From Leifsonia poae (GTDB lineage: Bacteria; Actinomycetota; Actinomycetes; Actinomycetales; Microbacteriaceae), in contig NZ_JAIHLP010000002.1 of assembly GCF_020009625.1 (NCBI RefSeq), forward strand, positions 2,666,001-2,730,000: DNA of 64,000 nucleotides, read 5' to 3'. Positions 43,693 to 51,504 of this stretch are shown here, piece after piece. Each line of letters begins with the position of its first letter. Position 1 is the first letter of the stretch. The notes below the pieces were generated by a model that ran no database searches, was not told the DNA's origin, and saw only the letters and a program-made list of their open reading frames with translations. Made by a program: the position numbers and the translations under genes.

Positions 43693-44642
43693 GGATCATC
43701 GCACTTGAGGAGCACACGTTCCCCCGCGACATCATCCAGGCCGCCGGGCTCGACCTGGGCCCGCGTGCAGGCAGACGTGCGGCGGAACTCGACGACGTGG
43801 GAGAGGCACGGCTGCGCATGATGGACGAGGCCGGCATTGACATCCAGGTGCTCTCGGCCCTCAGCAGCATCGCGCAGGACCTCCCTCCCGCGCAGTCCGT
43901 CGAGGTGAACCGCCAGCTCAACGACCGGATGGCGCAGGCAGTCGCGGAGCATCCCGATCGTTTCCGGGCGTTCACGGCCCTGCCGATGAGCGACCCGGTG
44001 GCAGCCGTCGACGAGCTCACGCGCGGCATCGAGGAACTCGGATTCCTGGGCGCGATGATCCACGGCCAGACCCACGGGGTGTTCCTCGACGACCCGTCCG
44101 TTCGCCCGATCCTCAGAGAGGCCGCCCGGCTCGACGTGCCGATCTACCTGCATCCAGCGCCGCCGCCGCCCGCGGTCGACCAGGCCTATTACGCGGGCCT
44201 GCCGGCAGAAGCCGCCGCGTGCCTCTCCACCTCGGGCTGGGGCTGGCACGCCGAATGCGGGATGCACGTGCTGCGGATGGTCGTCGCGGGCGTGTTCGAG
44301 GAGCTTCCGAACCTGAAGCTCATCGTCGGTCACATGGGCGAGGGCCTGCCGTTCCACCTCGACCGCATCGAGAACATGCTCACCCCCGTCGTGACCGGGC
44401 ACGCCCGGACGGTCGCCGAGACGCTCCGCGCGAACCTCCACCTCACGACCTCCGGGTACAACTCGGACGGCCCGCTGGCCTGCGCGCTCGCCGCCTTCGG
44501 GGTCGACCGCATCCTGTTCTCCGTCGACCACCCGTTCGGGAACAGTGCGCGGGCGACCGCCTATCTGAGGACTGCACCGGTGAGCGACCCTGATCGGGAG
44601 AAGATCGCCCACGGCAACGCGGAGTCCCTGCTCGGCGTCTGA
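43689..44642 (+). CDS. Amidohydrolase_2-family decarboxylase/hydrolase (gamma-resorcylate decarboxylase-like)
   Basis: TIM-barrel metalloenzyme of 317 aa in the ACMS decarboxylase family. The N-terminal metal motif is ALEEH (Glu7, His9), the Glu-x-His form seen in gamma-resorcylate decarboxylase rather than the His-x-His of hydrolases. A His ligand lies in PIYLHPAP, GHMGEGLPFHLDRIE is the conserved helix region, and the Asp in LFSVDHPFG closes the site. Non-oxidative decarboxylation of a hydroxybenzoate would give the phenol for the FAD monooxygenase next door. ATGA overlap with the NmrA-like gene. Confidence 0.82.
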   Translation: MRIIALEEHTFPRDIIQAAGLDLGPRAGRRAAELDDVGEARLRMMDEAGIDIQVLSALSSIAQDLPPAQSVEVNRQLNDRMAQAVAEHPDRFRAFTALPMSDPVAAVDELTRGIEELGFLGAMIHGQTHGVFLDDPSVRPILREAARLDVPIYLHPAPPPPAVDQAYYAGLPAEAAACLSTSGWGWHAECGMHVLRMVVAGVFEELPNLKLIVGHMGEGLPFHLDRIENMLTPVVTGHARTVAETLRANLHLTTSGYNSDGPLACALAAFGVDRILFSVDHPFGNSARATAYLRTAPVSDPDREKIAHGNAESLLGV

Positions 44643-44691
44643 GGCGGATACGGAACCGGGCTTCGGCCACATCGAGTCAGCGAGGAACAGG

Positions 44692-46176
44692 ATGACGATA
44701 CTTCGAGGAGTCGGCGGCGGACCCGCCGTCACATCGCATTTCATCGACGGCGGATGGACCGCCCCGGGTGGCCGGACCTTCCCTGTCCGCAACCCGCTCG
44801 ACGACGGTCTCGTCGCCGAAGCCGCCGCGGGCGGCAGGGAAGAAGCAGTGGCCGCCGTCGCCGCCGCGGCAGCGGCCTTCCCCGCGTGGGCAGCGATGGC
44901 GCCTGGCGAGCGTCAAAGGCTCTTCCTGAAGGCGGCCGACATCGTCGACCGCCGGCACGAGGAGCTCGTGGAGCTCATGGCCATCGAAGGTGGCGCCAGC
45001 CGGGCGTTCTCCGCCTTCCAGATCCATCTGTCGTCGGCGATGCTCCGTCAGGCGGCCGGGTGGGGTTACCTTCCGGCCGGCGACGTGCTGCGCAGCGACA
45101 TCCCGGGCAGGATCGCCATGGTCACGCGTAAACCGCTCGGCGTCGTCGCGGGCTTCACTCCCTGGAACGGCGCCTTCTATCTCGCCTGGCGCACATTCCT
45201 GCTGCCCATGGCGTTCGGCAACACGACCGTCATCAAGCCGTCCGAGCTGGCACCGATCTCGGCGGGACTGATCCACGCCGAGATCCTCGAGGAGGCCGGA
45301 TTCCCCGCCGGCACGTTCAACGTCGTGACGCACGCACCAGGCGAAGCCGCCGCGATCGCCGAGGAGTTCTTCGAGAGTCCGGCCGTGCGCTGCATCAACT
45401 TCACCGGGTCGGACAGGACAGCGCGCATCCTGGGCGAGCGGGCCGGTCGGGCGTTGAAGCGGATGGTCCTGGAGCTCGGAGGGTTCAACCCGGTGCTCGT
45501 CCTCGATGACGCGGACGTCGAGGAGGCCGTCAAAGCGGTCACCTTCGGAGCGTTCCTCCATCAAGGCCAGGTCTGCATGAACTCGCGCAAGGTGTACGTG
45601 GCTCGCTCGCTGCACGACGAATTCGTCGACGGGCTGGCGGAGCGCGTGCAGGCGCTCAAGATCGGGGATCCGACCGACCCCGAGGTCATCATCGGTCCGC
45701 TCATCGACGACAGGGCGGTGGAGCAGATCGACGCGCGGGTTCGGGACGCGCTCGATCGCGGGGCGACGCTGGTCACCGGCGGCACAGCCGACGGCCGGTT
45801 GTATGCGCCGACCATCCTCACGCATGTGCCCCCAGATGCGATCTGCACGACCGGCGCCGACGAGACGTTCGGCCCGCTTCTGGTCGTCGAGCCGTTCGAC
45901 GATGCGGAGGCCGCCCTGCGCGCTGCACAGGACACCCGATACGGACTCAGCGCCTCGATCATGACGGGCGACAGAGCCAGGGGCCTCGAGATGTCCCAAC
46001 GGTTCGACACGGGCATCGTCCACGTGAACGCGCCGACCATGGCCAGCGAGGCCGCGCTGCCCGTCGGCGGGGTCAAGGACAGTGGATGGGGCCGTTCCGG
46101 CCACTACGCGATCGAGGACTTCACGGAGCTCCGGATGACAACCGTCAGCGGCGAGCCGGGTCGGTATCCGTTCTAG
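44692..46176 (+). CDS. Aldehyde dehydrogenase family protein (benzaldehyde/salicylaldehyde dehydrogenase-like)
   Basis: NAD(P)-dependent aldehyde dehydrogenase of 494 aa. The Rossmann region includes GVVAGFTPWNGAFYLAWRTF and TVIKPSELAPISAG; the catalytic Glu is in VLELGGFNPVLV and the nucleophile Cys in QGQVCMNSRKV; the C-terminal hinge is GPLLVVEPFDD. Sequence style is nearest to vanillin, salicylaldehyde and benzaldehyde dehydrogenases. GAGGAACAGG precedes the ATG. Last gene of the plus-strand catabolic run, 49 nt after the decarboxylase-like gene and convergent with the next gene. Confidence 0.93.
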   Translation: MTILRGVGGGPAVTSHFIDGGWTAPGGRTFPVRNPLDDGLVAEAAAGGREEAVAAVAAAAAAFPAWAAMAPGERQRLFLKAADIVDRRHEELVELMAIEGGASRAFSAFQIHLSSAMLRQAAGWGYLPAGDVLRSDIPGRIAMVTRKPLGVVAGFTPWNGAFYLAWRTFLLPMAFGNTTVIKPSELAPISAGLIHAEILEEAGFPAGTFNVVTHAPGEAAAIAEEFFESPAVRCINFTGSDRTARILGERAGRALKRMVLELGGFNPVLVLDDADVEEAVKAVTFGAFLHQGQVCMNSRKVYVARSLHDEFVDGLAERVQALKIGDPTDPEVIIGPLIDDRAVEQIDARVRDALDRGATLVTGGTADGRLYAPTILTHVPPDAICTTGADETFGPLLVVEPFDDAEAALRAAQDTRYGLSASIMTGDRARGLEMSQRFDTGIVHVNAPTMASEAALPVGGVKDSGWGRSGHYAIEDFTELRMTTVSGEPGRYPF

Positions 46177-46194
46177 GCGAAAGCGCGATCACCG

Positions 46195-46890
46195 CTACGC
46201 GGATCGCTCGGTGGCGGCTCGCAGGATCCAGGTACGGAATTCGACGGCGAAGTGCTCGAGGTGCTGGTCGATGACAGCGGGCGCGCAGGTCGCCGGCAGC
46301 GTGACGGAGAGCCGTGCGGTGAACCCGTCCGGCTCCTCGTCGAACGCGTTGGCTATCGAGCCGACGACCGTTCCGTCGGCGAGGAGCATGTGCGACCGGC
46401 GACCGGCGGGCCGTGACCGGTCCGCTGCCGGAAGTTCCTGATCGACGATGACGCTGTCGTCCCAGGGTCGCATGAAGAACGAGCAGACGTATTCGTCGAG
46501 GGTCTCGACGATGTTCACGTTCTGCCCGGGCGCTGCGTGGATCGAGTAGTGCTCGGGATGCCCGGCGAGCATCACATCCTCGCGGGCGAACGCGGCACCG
46601 AGCCAGGCGCCGAAGGCGGCCGCCGTGATGCCGCGCGCTCGGAGCGTGGTCGTACCCGTCGCTTCCTCACCGGCGGAACGTTCGAGGTGCCCGCGCAGGA
46701 AAGCGTCGCCGGCCGCGATCTCGTCGGCGAGCAGTTCCACGAGGCGTTCGCGGCCGAGCTTCCGCTTGAGCAGCTCGAGTGCACGCCGTGCAGAGAACAG
46801 CTCGAAGCCGTCGATGGTCGCGTCGGTGTTCTCGCCGCTCAGTCGCACGGTCGCCTGGATGTTCGTTGCTCTGCTCATCTCGGGCCTCAT
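46195..46890 (-). CDS. Hypothetical protein, 231 aa, in operon with CocE esterase
   Basis: Soluble protein not recognised by family. The first 90 residues are helical (ELFSARRALELLKRKLGRE, then LVELLADEIAAGDAFLRGHL), and the second half is alternating beta/alpha with EHYSIHAAPGQNVNIVETLD, WDDSVIVDQELP, SHMLLADGTVVGSI and FTARLSVTLPA. The last features resemble ligand-binding START/cupin-like sheets, but no firm match can be claimed. The ATG overlaps the CocE stop (ATGA), so it is co-translated with and probably works with the esterase. A second ATG at 46878 is possible. Confidence 0.72.
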   Translation of the reverse strand: MRPEMSRATNIQATVRLSGENTDATIDGFELFSARRALELLKRKLGRERLVELLADEIAAGDAFLRGHLERSAGEEATGTTTLRARGITAAAFGAWLGAAFAREDVMLAGHPEHYSIHAAPGQNVNIVETLDEYVCSFFMRPWDDSVIVDQELPAADRSRPAGRRSHMLLADGTVVGSIANAFDEEPDGFTARLSVTLPATCAPAVIDQHLEHFAVEFRTWILRAATERSA

Positions 46891-48626
46891 TTCGTTCGGA
46901 CAGGAAGCTGAATGGAGGAGGGGTACCGCCCGCCCGTGTGGATGACGTGGGTGCCGGCGTTCGCGCCGATGTACTCCCGGATGCCGGGCATGAGGGTGCC
47001 GAGCAGGTTGCGGGAGCTGATGACGAAGCGCAGCTGCTCGCCCGGATGGAACGCGAGGCCGACGGGGAAGAGGTCGATCTCGATGTCGACGATCTCGCCG
47101 GACGCGACCTTCTCGACCCTGTCGAAGGTGTGCGCGGGCACGTCGTCGGTCGTGAGCGTCTCGTCGAGGTTCCGCAGCGAGATCCTGAGGCGTCCGTCGG
47201 AGCCCTTGTAGCGCAGGATGGTGGCGCCATGATCGGTGAGGTCGTGTGCCATGGCCGACTGGTTCGGTACGGTGAACGCCTGCAGTGGTGTGCCGAACCG
47301 GTCGAGCTTCTGCACGAGCACGAAGAGATCCATGTCGTCGGCGCCCCTGGCTTCGACGAACAGGTGTGCCTTCGGATACCCGACCAGCACTGTCTCCTCG
47401 TCGAAACGGGTGAGGAACGACACCGCGTTCGGGTTCGCGTCGACTGCGTACGACGCCTCCGCCTCGGCCTCGGGAGCGGAGGTGCCCAACGTGCGGGTGC
47501 GGGCATCCAGATAGAACGTCGTCGAGGTGACATCGGCGGGTGGGAACGAATCCGCCGGCACATTCACTTCGTCACCGCCCTGGAGGTCGAGCACTGAGTA
47601 CCGCACGCGCGGGGTGGTCTCCCAGCCGTTGTCGACGCCGAGCAGGTAGTGGTCGAAGAACCGGCGGAGGTCCTCCACGTTCGTCTCGTCGTAGTAGTCG
47701 GGCCATTCTTGGCTGTTGTGGATCCGCAGCCACTTCTCGTCGGAGGCGATCCGCCGCCAGGCCCGGAAGGTGCCGGCGGTGTGCAGCGTGTTCGAGTAGC
47801 TGGCGACGATGTAGGCCGGGACGGTGATCTTCTCGAACTCGGGGATCTTGTTCTCCCAGAGCTCGGTCATCAGCGGGTACCGCTCGGCCTCGGAGAGGAT
47901 GTCCTCCTTGCGGTTCCTGCCGAAGAAGCTGCCGTCCTGGAGCTGCTGCGCGAACCCGGTGTCCGGCATCCCGCCACGCATCACGAGGTCACGGTAGACG
48001 TCGCTGACGCCCTCCCACGGGTTGATGGCCACGAGGTGCGGCGGCTGCTCGGCCGCCGTGAACCACTGTGACACGGCGAGGTAGGACGTTCCGCTCATAC
48101 CGACCTTGCCGGAGCACCACTCCTGCGCGGCGAGCCATTCGATCACGTCATAGCAGTCGCGGCCCTCTTGGCGATCCCACAGCACGCTGTCGCCCTCGGA
48201 GTCGACGACTCCACGGATGTCCACGTTGCAGATCGCGTATCCGCGGGCGCACCAGTACGCCGGGTCGGGCGCCTCGAACTTCTCCAGCCCGGACACGGTG
48301 TCGTTGGACAACCCGACCAGACCGAACACACCCATCACGCTGACCGAGGTGCCTTGCGCCTTTCCATACGGGCTCCAGGCGACGATCACCGGCACCGGGT
48401 CTGTGCCAGCCGGCCGGAACACGTCGACGTGGATCGTCGTGCCGTCCCGAAGCTGCACGGCGGTGTCCTTCTCGAACACGATGTCCACCGGGAGGGCCTT
48501 GAACGGTGGGGCGATCCGGAACCCGGCCTCGAGGGTGCGGGTGCCGGGATCGAACGCGGTCAGGATGCCGGTCCTGGCGGGCGGCAGCGGCTGAGAGGGT
48601 ACGAACATCATCTGGTCTTCGCTCAT
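46887..48626 (-). CDS. CocE/NonD-family serine hydrolase
   Basis: Esterase or X-Pro-dipeptidase-like hydrolase of 579 aa. The N-terminal alpha/beta domain has DGTTIHVDVFRP, a substrate pocket region WSPYGKAQG, and the nucleophile elbow GMSGTSYLA with Ser181 (compare GxSYxG of cocaine esterase). The acid/His region follows at about 300-350 (PAYIVASYSNTLHTAG, WLRIHNSQEW). The C-terminal jelly-roll (XAP_C) domain occupies about 360-579. GAAGGG upstream supports the ATG; a GTG directly before it is an alternative. The promoter carries a CTCAAC-N4-GTTGAG site for the divergent TetR regulator. Confidence 0.9.
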   Translation of the reverse strand: MSEDQMMFVPSQPLPPARTGILTAFDPGTRTLEAGFRIAPPFKALPVDIVFEKDTAVQLRDGTTIHVDVFRPAGTDPVPVIVAWSPYGKAQGTSVSVMGVFGLVGLSNDTVSGLEKFEAPDPAYWCARGYAICNVDIRGVVDSEGDSVLWDRQEGRDCYDVIEWLAAQEWCSGKVGMSGTSYLAVSQWFTAAEQPPHLVAINPWEGVSDVYRDLVMRGGMPDTGFAQQLQDGSFFGRNRKEDILSEAERYPLMTELWENKIPEFEKITVPAYIVASYSNTLHTAGTFRAWRRIASDEKWLRIHNSQEWPDYYDETNVEDLRRFFDHYLLGVDNGWETTPRVRYSVLDLQGGDEVNVPADSFPPADVTSTTFYLDARTRTLGTSAPEAEAEASYAVDANPNAVSFLTRFDEETVLVGYPKAHLFVEARGADDMDLFVLVQKLDRFGTPLQAFTVPNQSAMAHDLTDHGATILRYKGSDGRLRISLRNLDETLTTDDVPAHTFDRVEKVASGEIVDIEIDLFPVGLAFHPGEQLRFVISSRNLLGTLMPGIREYIGANAGTHVIHTGGRYPSSIQLPVRTK

Positions 48627-48706
48627 CACGAGTGCCCTTCTTTCGTGAGCCCTTTCGTCCTCAGAGCTCGGCGTCGAATCCGAGCGTACGTTCATTCGCG
48701 TCTTAA

Positions 48707-48790
48707 CTCAACGGGTGTTGAGAAACTGTGAGGAAGCACCGAGGCCGAACGGTCGCTGACCGACGTTCACTAAACTCAACAAACGTTGAG
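48707..48790. promoter_or_regulatory. Two TetR operators between CocE and TetR genes
   Basis: Identical half-sites CTCAAC and GTTGAG, 4 nt apart, occur at 48707-48722 and 48775-48790; the match extends outward to AACTCAAC...GTTGAGAAA in both. They are 68 bp apart, one near each divergent start, so the TetR protein probably represses both its own gene and the esterase operon. Confidence 0.82.
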
Positions 48791-48809
48791 AAAACGTCAT
48801 GGCGTCCGG

Positions 48810-48815
48810 TAGATT
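48810..48815 (+). promoter_or_regulatory. -10 box TAGATT of the TetR gene
   Basis: TAGATT ends six bases before the ATG at 48822 and 20 bases after the second TetR operator, so bound repressor would cover the promoter. Confidence 0.6.
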
Positions 48816-48821
48816 GAGGTC

Positions 48822-49460
48822 ATGACAGCCGACTCCCAGTCCCGGCAGGCGCGTGTTGGGCGAAGGCCGGGGGGTGCGAGCACGCGCGCGGCCGTGCTCG
48901 CCGCCGCGCGTGCGCGCTTCGCCGGTGACGGGTTCGCCGGTACGACGATCCGACGTGTGGCGTCGGATGCCGGAGTGGACCCGTCCCAGGTCATGCAGTT
49001 CTTCGGCTCCAAAGACGAGCTCTTCGCGGCCGTCATGTCCGTTCCTCCATCGGCGCTTCGGCGCTTCGACACCGCGTTCGAAGGTCCGGACGCTCACCTC
49101 GGCGAACGCGTCGTCCGCGCGTTCCTGGAAGCGTGGGAAGGGCCACCCGACGAGTCGGAACCACTGATGGCCATGCTTCGAGGCGCGATCGTCAACGAGC
49201 AGGCCAATACGCAGTTGCGGGACTTCATCCAGGCCCGCCTCATTCACGGGGCGAAACGCAGCACTGAGGTCACAGCGCTACGCGCCGGCCTGGCGGCCGC
49301 AATGCTCGTCGGCATCATCACCAGCCGGCGCATCATCGGCGTCGCCACGCTGGCGAAAGCCGATCACGAGGAGCTGATCGCGACGGTCGGTCCCGCGATC
49401 CAAGCGATCCTTGTGCGTGACCCACACGGTGCTGCGTCGCACGAAGGAGCTGAGGGTTGA
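48822..49460 (+). CDS. TetR/AcrR-family transcriptional repressor
   Basis: 212-aa regulator. The N-terminal HTH is at about 20-65 (RAAVLAAARARFAGDGFAGT, then IRRVASDAGVDPSQVMQFFG with KDELFAAVM), and the C-terminal part is the TetR_C_17-like helical ligand domain. Divergent from the CocE operon with one operator in front of each. The CorA-like gene overlaps its stop codon (TTGA), so both are in one transcript. The inducing ligand is unknown. Confidence 0.92.
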   Translation: MTADSQSRQARVGRRPGGASTRAAVLAAARARFAGDGFAGTTIRRVASDAGVDPSQVMQFFGSKDELFAAVMSVPPSALRRFDTAFEGPDAHLGERVVRAFLEAWEGPPDESEPLMAMLRGAIVNEQANTQLRDFIQARLIHGAKRSTEVTALRAGLAAAMLVGIITSRRIIGVATLAKADHEELIATVGPAIQAILVRDPHGAASHEGAEG

Positions 49461-50524
49461 ACTCGATCGACGGACACATCTACATCGATGGCCGCCGAAC
49501 GGCCGCGCCTCAGAGCCTGGCCGAAGCGGCAGCCGCGCTCCAGTCCGAGAACGCATCGGCCTGGATCGGACTGCTCGATCCGGATCCGGCGACCCTCGAG
49601 GAAGCCGCGACCAGATTCGGGTTGCACCCCCTCGCGGTCGAGGACGCCCGCAAGGGCCACCAACGGGCGAAGCTCGAGCGTTATGGCGACACCATGTTCG
49701 TCGTCCTCCGGCCCGCCACGTACGACGACCGTGCCGAGCAGGTCGCCTTCGGGGAGATCCATTTGTTCGTCGGCCCGCGCTTCGTGATCACGCTTCGGCG
49801 CGGCGGAGGACCGGACTTGGCGGCCATCCGTGGCGCGTTGGAGGCAGAGCCGGCCTTCCTCGGGCTCGGTCCGGAGGCGATGCTCACCGCTCTGCTCGAC
49901 GAGATCGTGGACGGCTATGCACCGGTCGTCGCAGGTCTCGAAGAGGACATCGATCAGGTCGAGGACGGCCTGTTCGCCGGTGGTCACGTCGACCCCGCTC
50001 TGTCTGAACGCATCTACCGCCTTCTCGAGCAGGTGATCGCGTTCCAGCGGGCCATCGGGCCGCTTCCCGGCATGGTGCAGGGCCTCCTCCGGGGCGCGGA
50101 GCGCTACGGCACCGACGACGATGTGCAGAATCGGCAGCGCAACGTCCTCGATCACATCGTCAGGGTCACGGAACGAGTCAACACGTGCCGGTCACTGCTG
50201 GAGAACGCCCTCACCGTTCATTCGACTCTCGTCACCCTGGAACAGAACGATGCGATGCGCCGGATGTCGAGCGCAAGCCTCGCTCAGGGCGAAGAGAGTC
50301 GCCGGCTCGCGAAAGAGACCATCGAACAGGGCGAAGAGGTCAAGAAGATCTCCTCCTGGGCGGCGATCCTGTTCACGCCGACGCTGATCGCCTCGATCTA
50401 CGGCATGAACTTCGACCACATGCCGGAGCTCCACTGGGTGTGGGGCTACCCCTTCGCCGTCGCGCTGATGGTCGGCCTCGGAGTCGGGCTCTGGGGGGTA
50501 TTCAAGTACAAGCACTGGCTTTGA
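49457..50524 (+). CDS. CorA-family divalent cation transporter
   Basis: Magnesium/cobalt channel subunit of 355 aa (pentamer in the membrane). The cytoplasmic funnel domain (1-230) has WIGLLDPDPATLEEAATRFGL and HPLAVEDARKGHQRAKLE; a long stalk helix (about 230-300) leads to TM1, which ends with the YGMNF selectivity motif, then the HMPELHW loop and TM2, and a basic tail KYKHWL. It starts with TTG overlapping the TetR stop, with GAAGGAG upstream. Last gene before the right-hand attachment site of island B. Confidence 0.92.
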   Translation: MNSIDGHIYIDGRRTAAPQSLAEAAAALQSENASAWIGLLDPDPATLEEAATRFGLHPLAVEDARKGHQRAKLERYGDTMFVVLRPATYDDRAEQVAFGEIHLFVGPRFVITLRRGGGPDLAAIRGALEAEPAFLGLGPEAMLTALLDEIVDGYAPVVAGLEEDIDQVEDGLFAGGHVDPALSERIYRLLEQVIAFQRAIGPLPGMVQGLLRGAERYGTDDDVQNRQRNVLDHIVRVTERVNTCRSLLENALTVHSTLVTLEQNDAMRRMSSASLAQGEESRRLAKETIEQGEEVKKISSWAAILFTPTLIASIYGMNFDHMPELHWVWGYPFAVALMVGLGVGLWGVFKYKHWL

Positions 50525-50593
50525 CCGCCTGGTAACGAGGCAGCCGTACACGATGTGGGTCGGACTGAGGCCGTGTGACAGGGAGGCCGCGGC

Positions 50594-50615
50594 GTGACAA
50601 CGATTTGACAGCACT
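50594..50615 (+). repeat. Arm-type motif at the right end of island B
   Basis: GTGACAAC at 50594-50601, then ATTTGACAGCACTT. The matching sequence at 28001-28022 differs at few positions, and in both places the GTGACAAC lies exactly 126 nt before the attachment core. Such direct repeats near an attachment site are typical arm sites for tyrosine integrases. Confidence 0.65.
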
Positions 50616-50719
50616 TGAGCGAAATCGGAGAGCACCGGACGACGTCAAGCTGTGTCCAGAACCGTTGAATTCTCGCGGGTTTTGGCGATCTCATAGGCGT
50701 TCAGTGGGGCCGCGCTAGA

Positions 50720-50741
50720 GTTCGAACCCCACGCCCTCCGC
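50720..50741 (+). repeat. attR core: second copy of tRNA-Ser 3' end (one mismatch)
   Basis: Matches the tRNA-Ser 3' end over 22 nt except for one T-to-C change in GTTCGAA[T/C]CCC. Marks the right boundary of island B and the return to the original chromosome. Confidence 0.82.
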
Positions 50742-50747
50742 AGCGGG

Positions 50748-51011
50748 TTGGGCGGCTGGATTCCAGTGATTCACTGGGTTCCGCCCCGAGCCGCGATCAC
50801 GGACTTCACGATTTACGCACAGTCCGGGGGAGCGGGCGACCCGGCCGGACGAGGGCTCGGCAGCGCCGCCAACCCTGTGCTCGTGACCACCCAGGTGATC
50901 CTCTGGGCGCCCATGATCGCCGTGATCGTCAGCTTCGCCCGCGAAGACGCACGGGACAGCAAGCTGCGACGAGCCGAATCGATCGCGACGAGCGATTCGC
51001 CCACGCCATAA
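50748..51011 (+). pseudogene. Possible membrane-protein remnant, up to 87 aa
   Basis: An open frame starting with TTG inside the post-attachment hairpin. The first 15 residues are hairpin-encoded, but the rest looks protein-like: one hydrophobic helix (NPVLVTTQVILWAPMIAVIV) followed by a charged tail. There is no ATG/GTG with a ribosome site. It may be the 3' part of a gene cut by an earlier insertion or deletion, or a small gene with an unusual start. Low certainty. Confidence 0.3.
50750..50786 (+). terminator. Hairpin after the right attachment core
   Basis: Outer stem GGGCGG/CCGCCC (50750-50755 with 50781-50786) and inner palindrome CCAGTGA-T-TCACTGG (50763-50777). Its place 9 nt after the tRNA-end copy suits the original terminator of tRNA-Ser before the islands inserted. 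Confidence 0.5.
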
Positions 51012-51061
51012 GACGTCGATCAGCGGCGCGCGTTCCAATGCGAGCCCGCCCCGCCCCGGAC

Positions 51062-51493
51062 TCACGTGCCGGCGCCTGTTGCCCGGTCGTAGAGATCGCC
51101 TGCCCGTTTGCGGATGCGGTCTTCGAACAGGTCGTAGACGATGAAACCGGCCCAGAGGATGAGCGTGCCCCAGAACCACCCCCAGAAGCTGGTGATGCGC
51201 ACGCTGGAGAACACCACCGCGATCCAGAACACCGCGAACGTCACCACCAGGTCCACCAGGTAGGTGAGCGTCTTGCCGCGCAACCAGGATGCCCTCGACT
51301 GCAGTCGAGTGCCGCGGTTGGTCAGGAAGGTCGTCAACGCCGGTTTGATCAGCACGGTGGCGGCGGTCAGCACGATCGCCGCCCAGAGAACACCGATCCC
51401 GCCTTTCACCTGAGGCAGGAGCAGTACCACGACGAGCAGCAAGATCAGGTTGATGACGAACGCGACCCCGACCAGGAGAACCCATTTGCGCAT
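51062..51493 (-). CDS. Hypothetical membrane protein, 143 aa
   Basis: Four hydrophobic segments (about 4-26, 34-52, 74-96 and 100-122) and a basic C-terminus (DRIRKRAGDLYDRATGAG). No family recognised; the pattern resembles phage-holin-superfamily or DUF-type small membrane proteins. AGGAG lies seven bases before the ATG. A 27-codon gene ends 11 bases upstream, its stop codon overlapping this ribosome site. Confidence 0.72.
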   Translation of the reverse strand: MRKWVLLVGVAFVINLILLLVVVLLLPQVKGGIGVLWAAIVLTAATVLIKPALTTFLTNRGTRLQSRASWLRGKTLTYLVDLVVTFAVFWIAVVFSSVRITSFWGWFWGTLILWAGFIVYDLFEDRIRKRAGDLYDRATGAGT

Positions 51494-51504
51494 GATCTGT
51501 GCTC

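Larger units (their letters stand above)
28149..50741. mobile_element. Genomic island B, tandem to island A (aromatic catabolism, no integrase seen)
   Basis: Bounded by the attachment cores at 28127-28148 and 50720-50741. It holds a secreted-protein pair at its left end, a large aromatic catabolic region with four regulators (GntR, PucR, TetR and operator sites) and a CorA transporter at its right end. No recombinase or conjugation gene is recognisable. The right boundary rests on a 22-nt copy with one mismatch plus the conserved arm motif 126 nt before it. Confidence 0.72.

Noticed and set aside
49457..50524. CorA-like gene considered as the first chromosomal gene outside the island
   Set aside because: It lies left of the attachment copy at 50720 and is translationally coupled to the TetR gene, so it belongs inside island B by this boundary.
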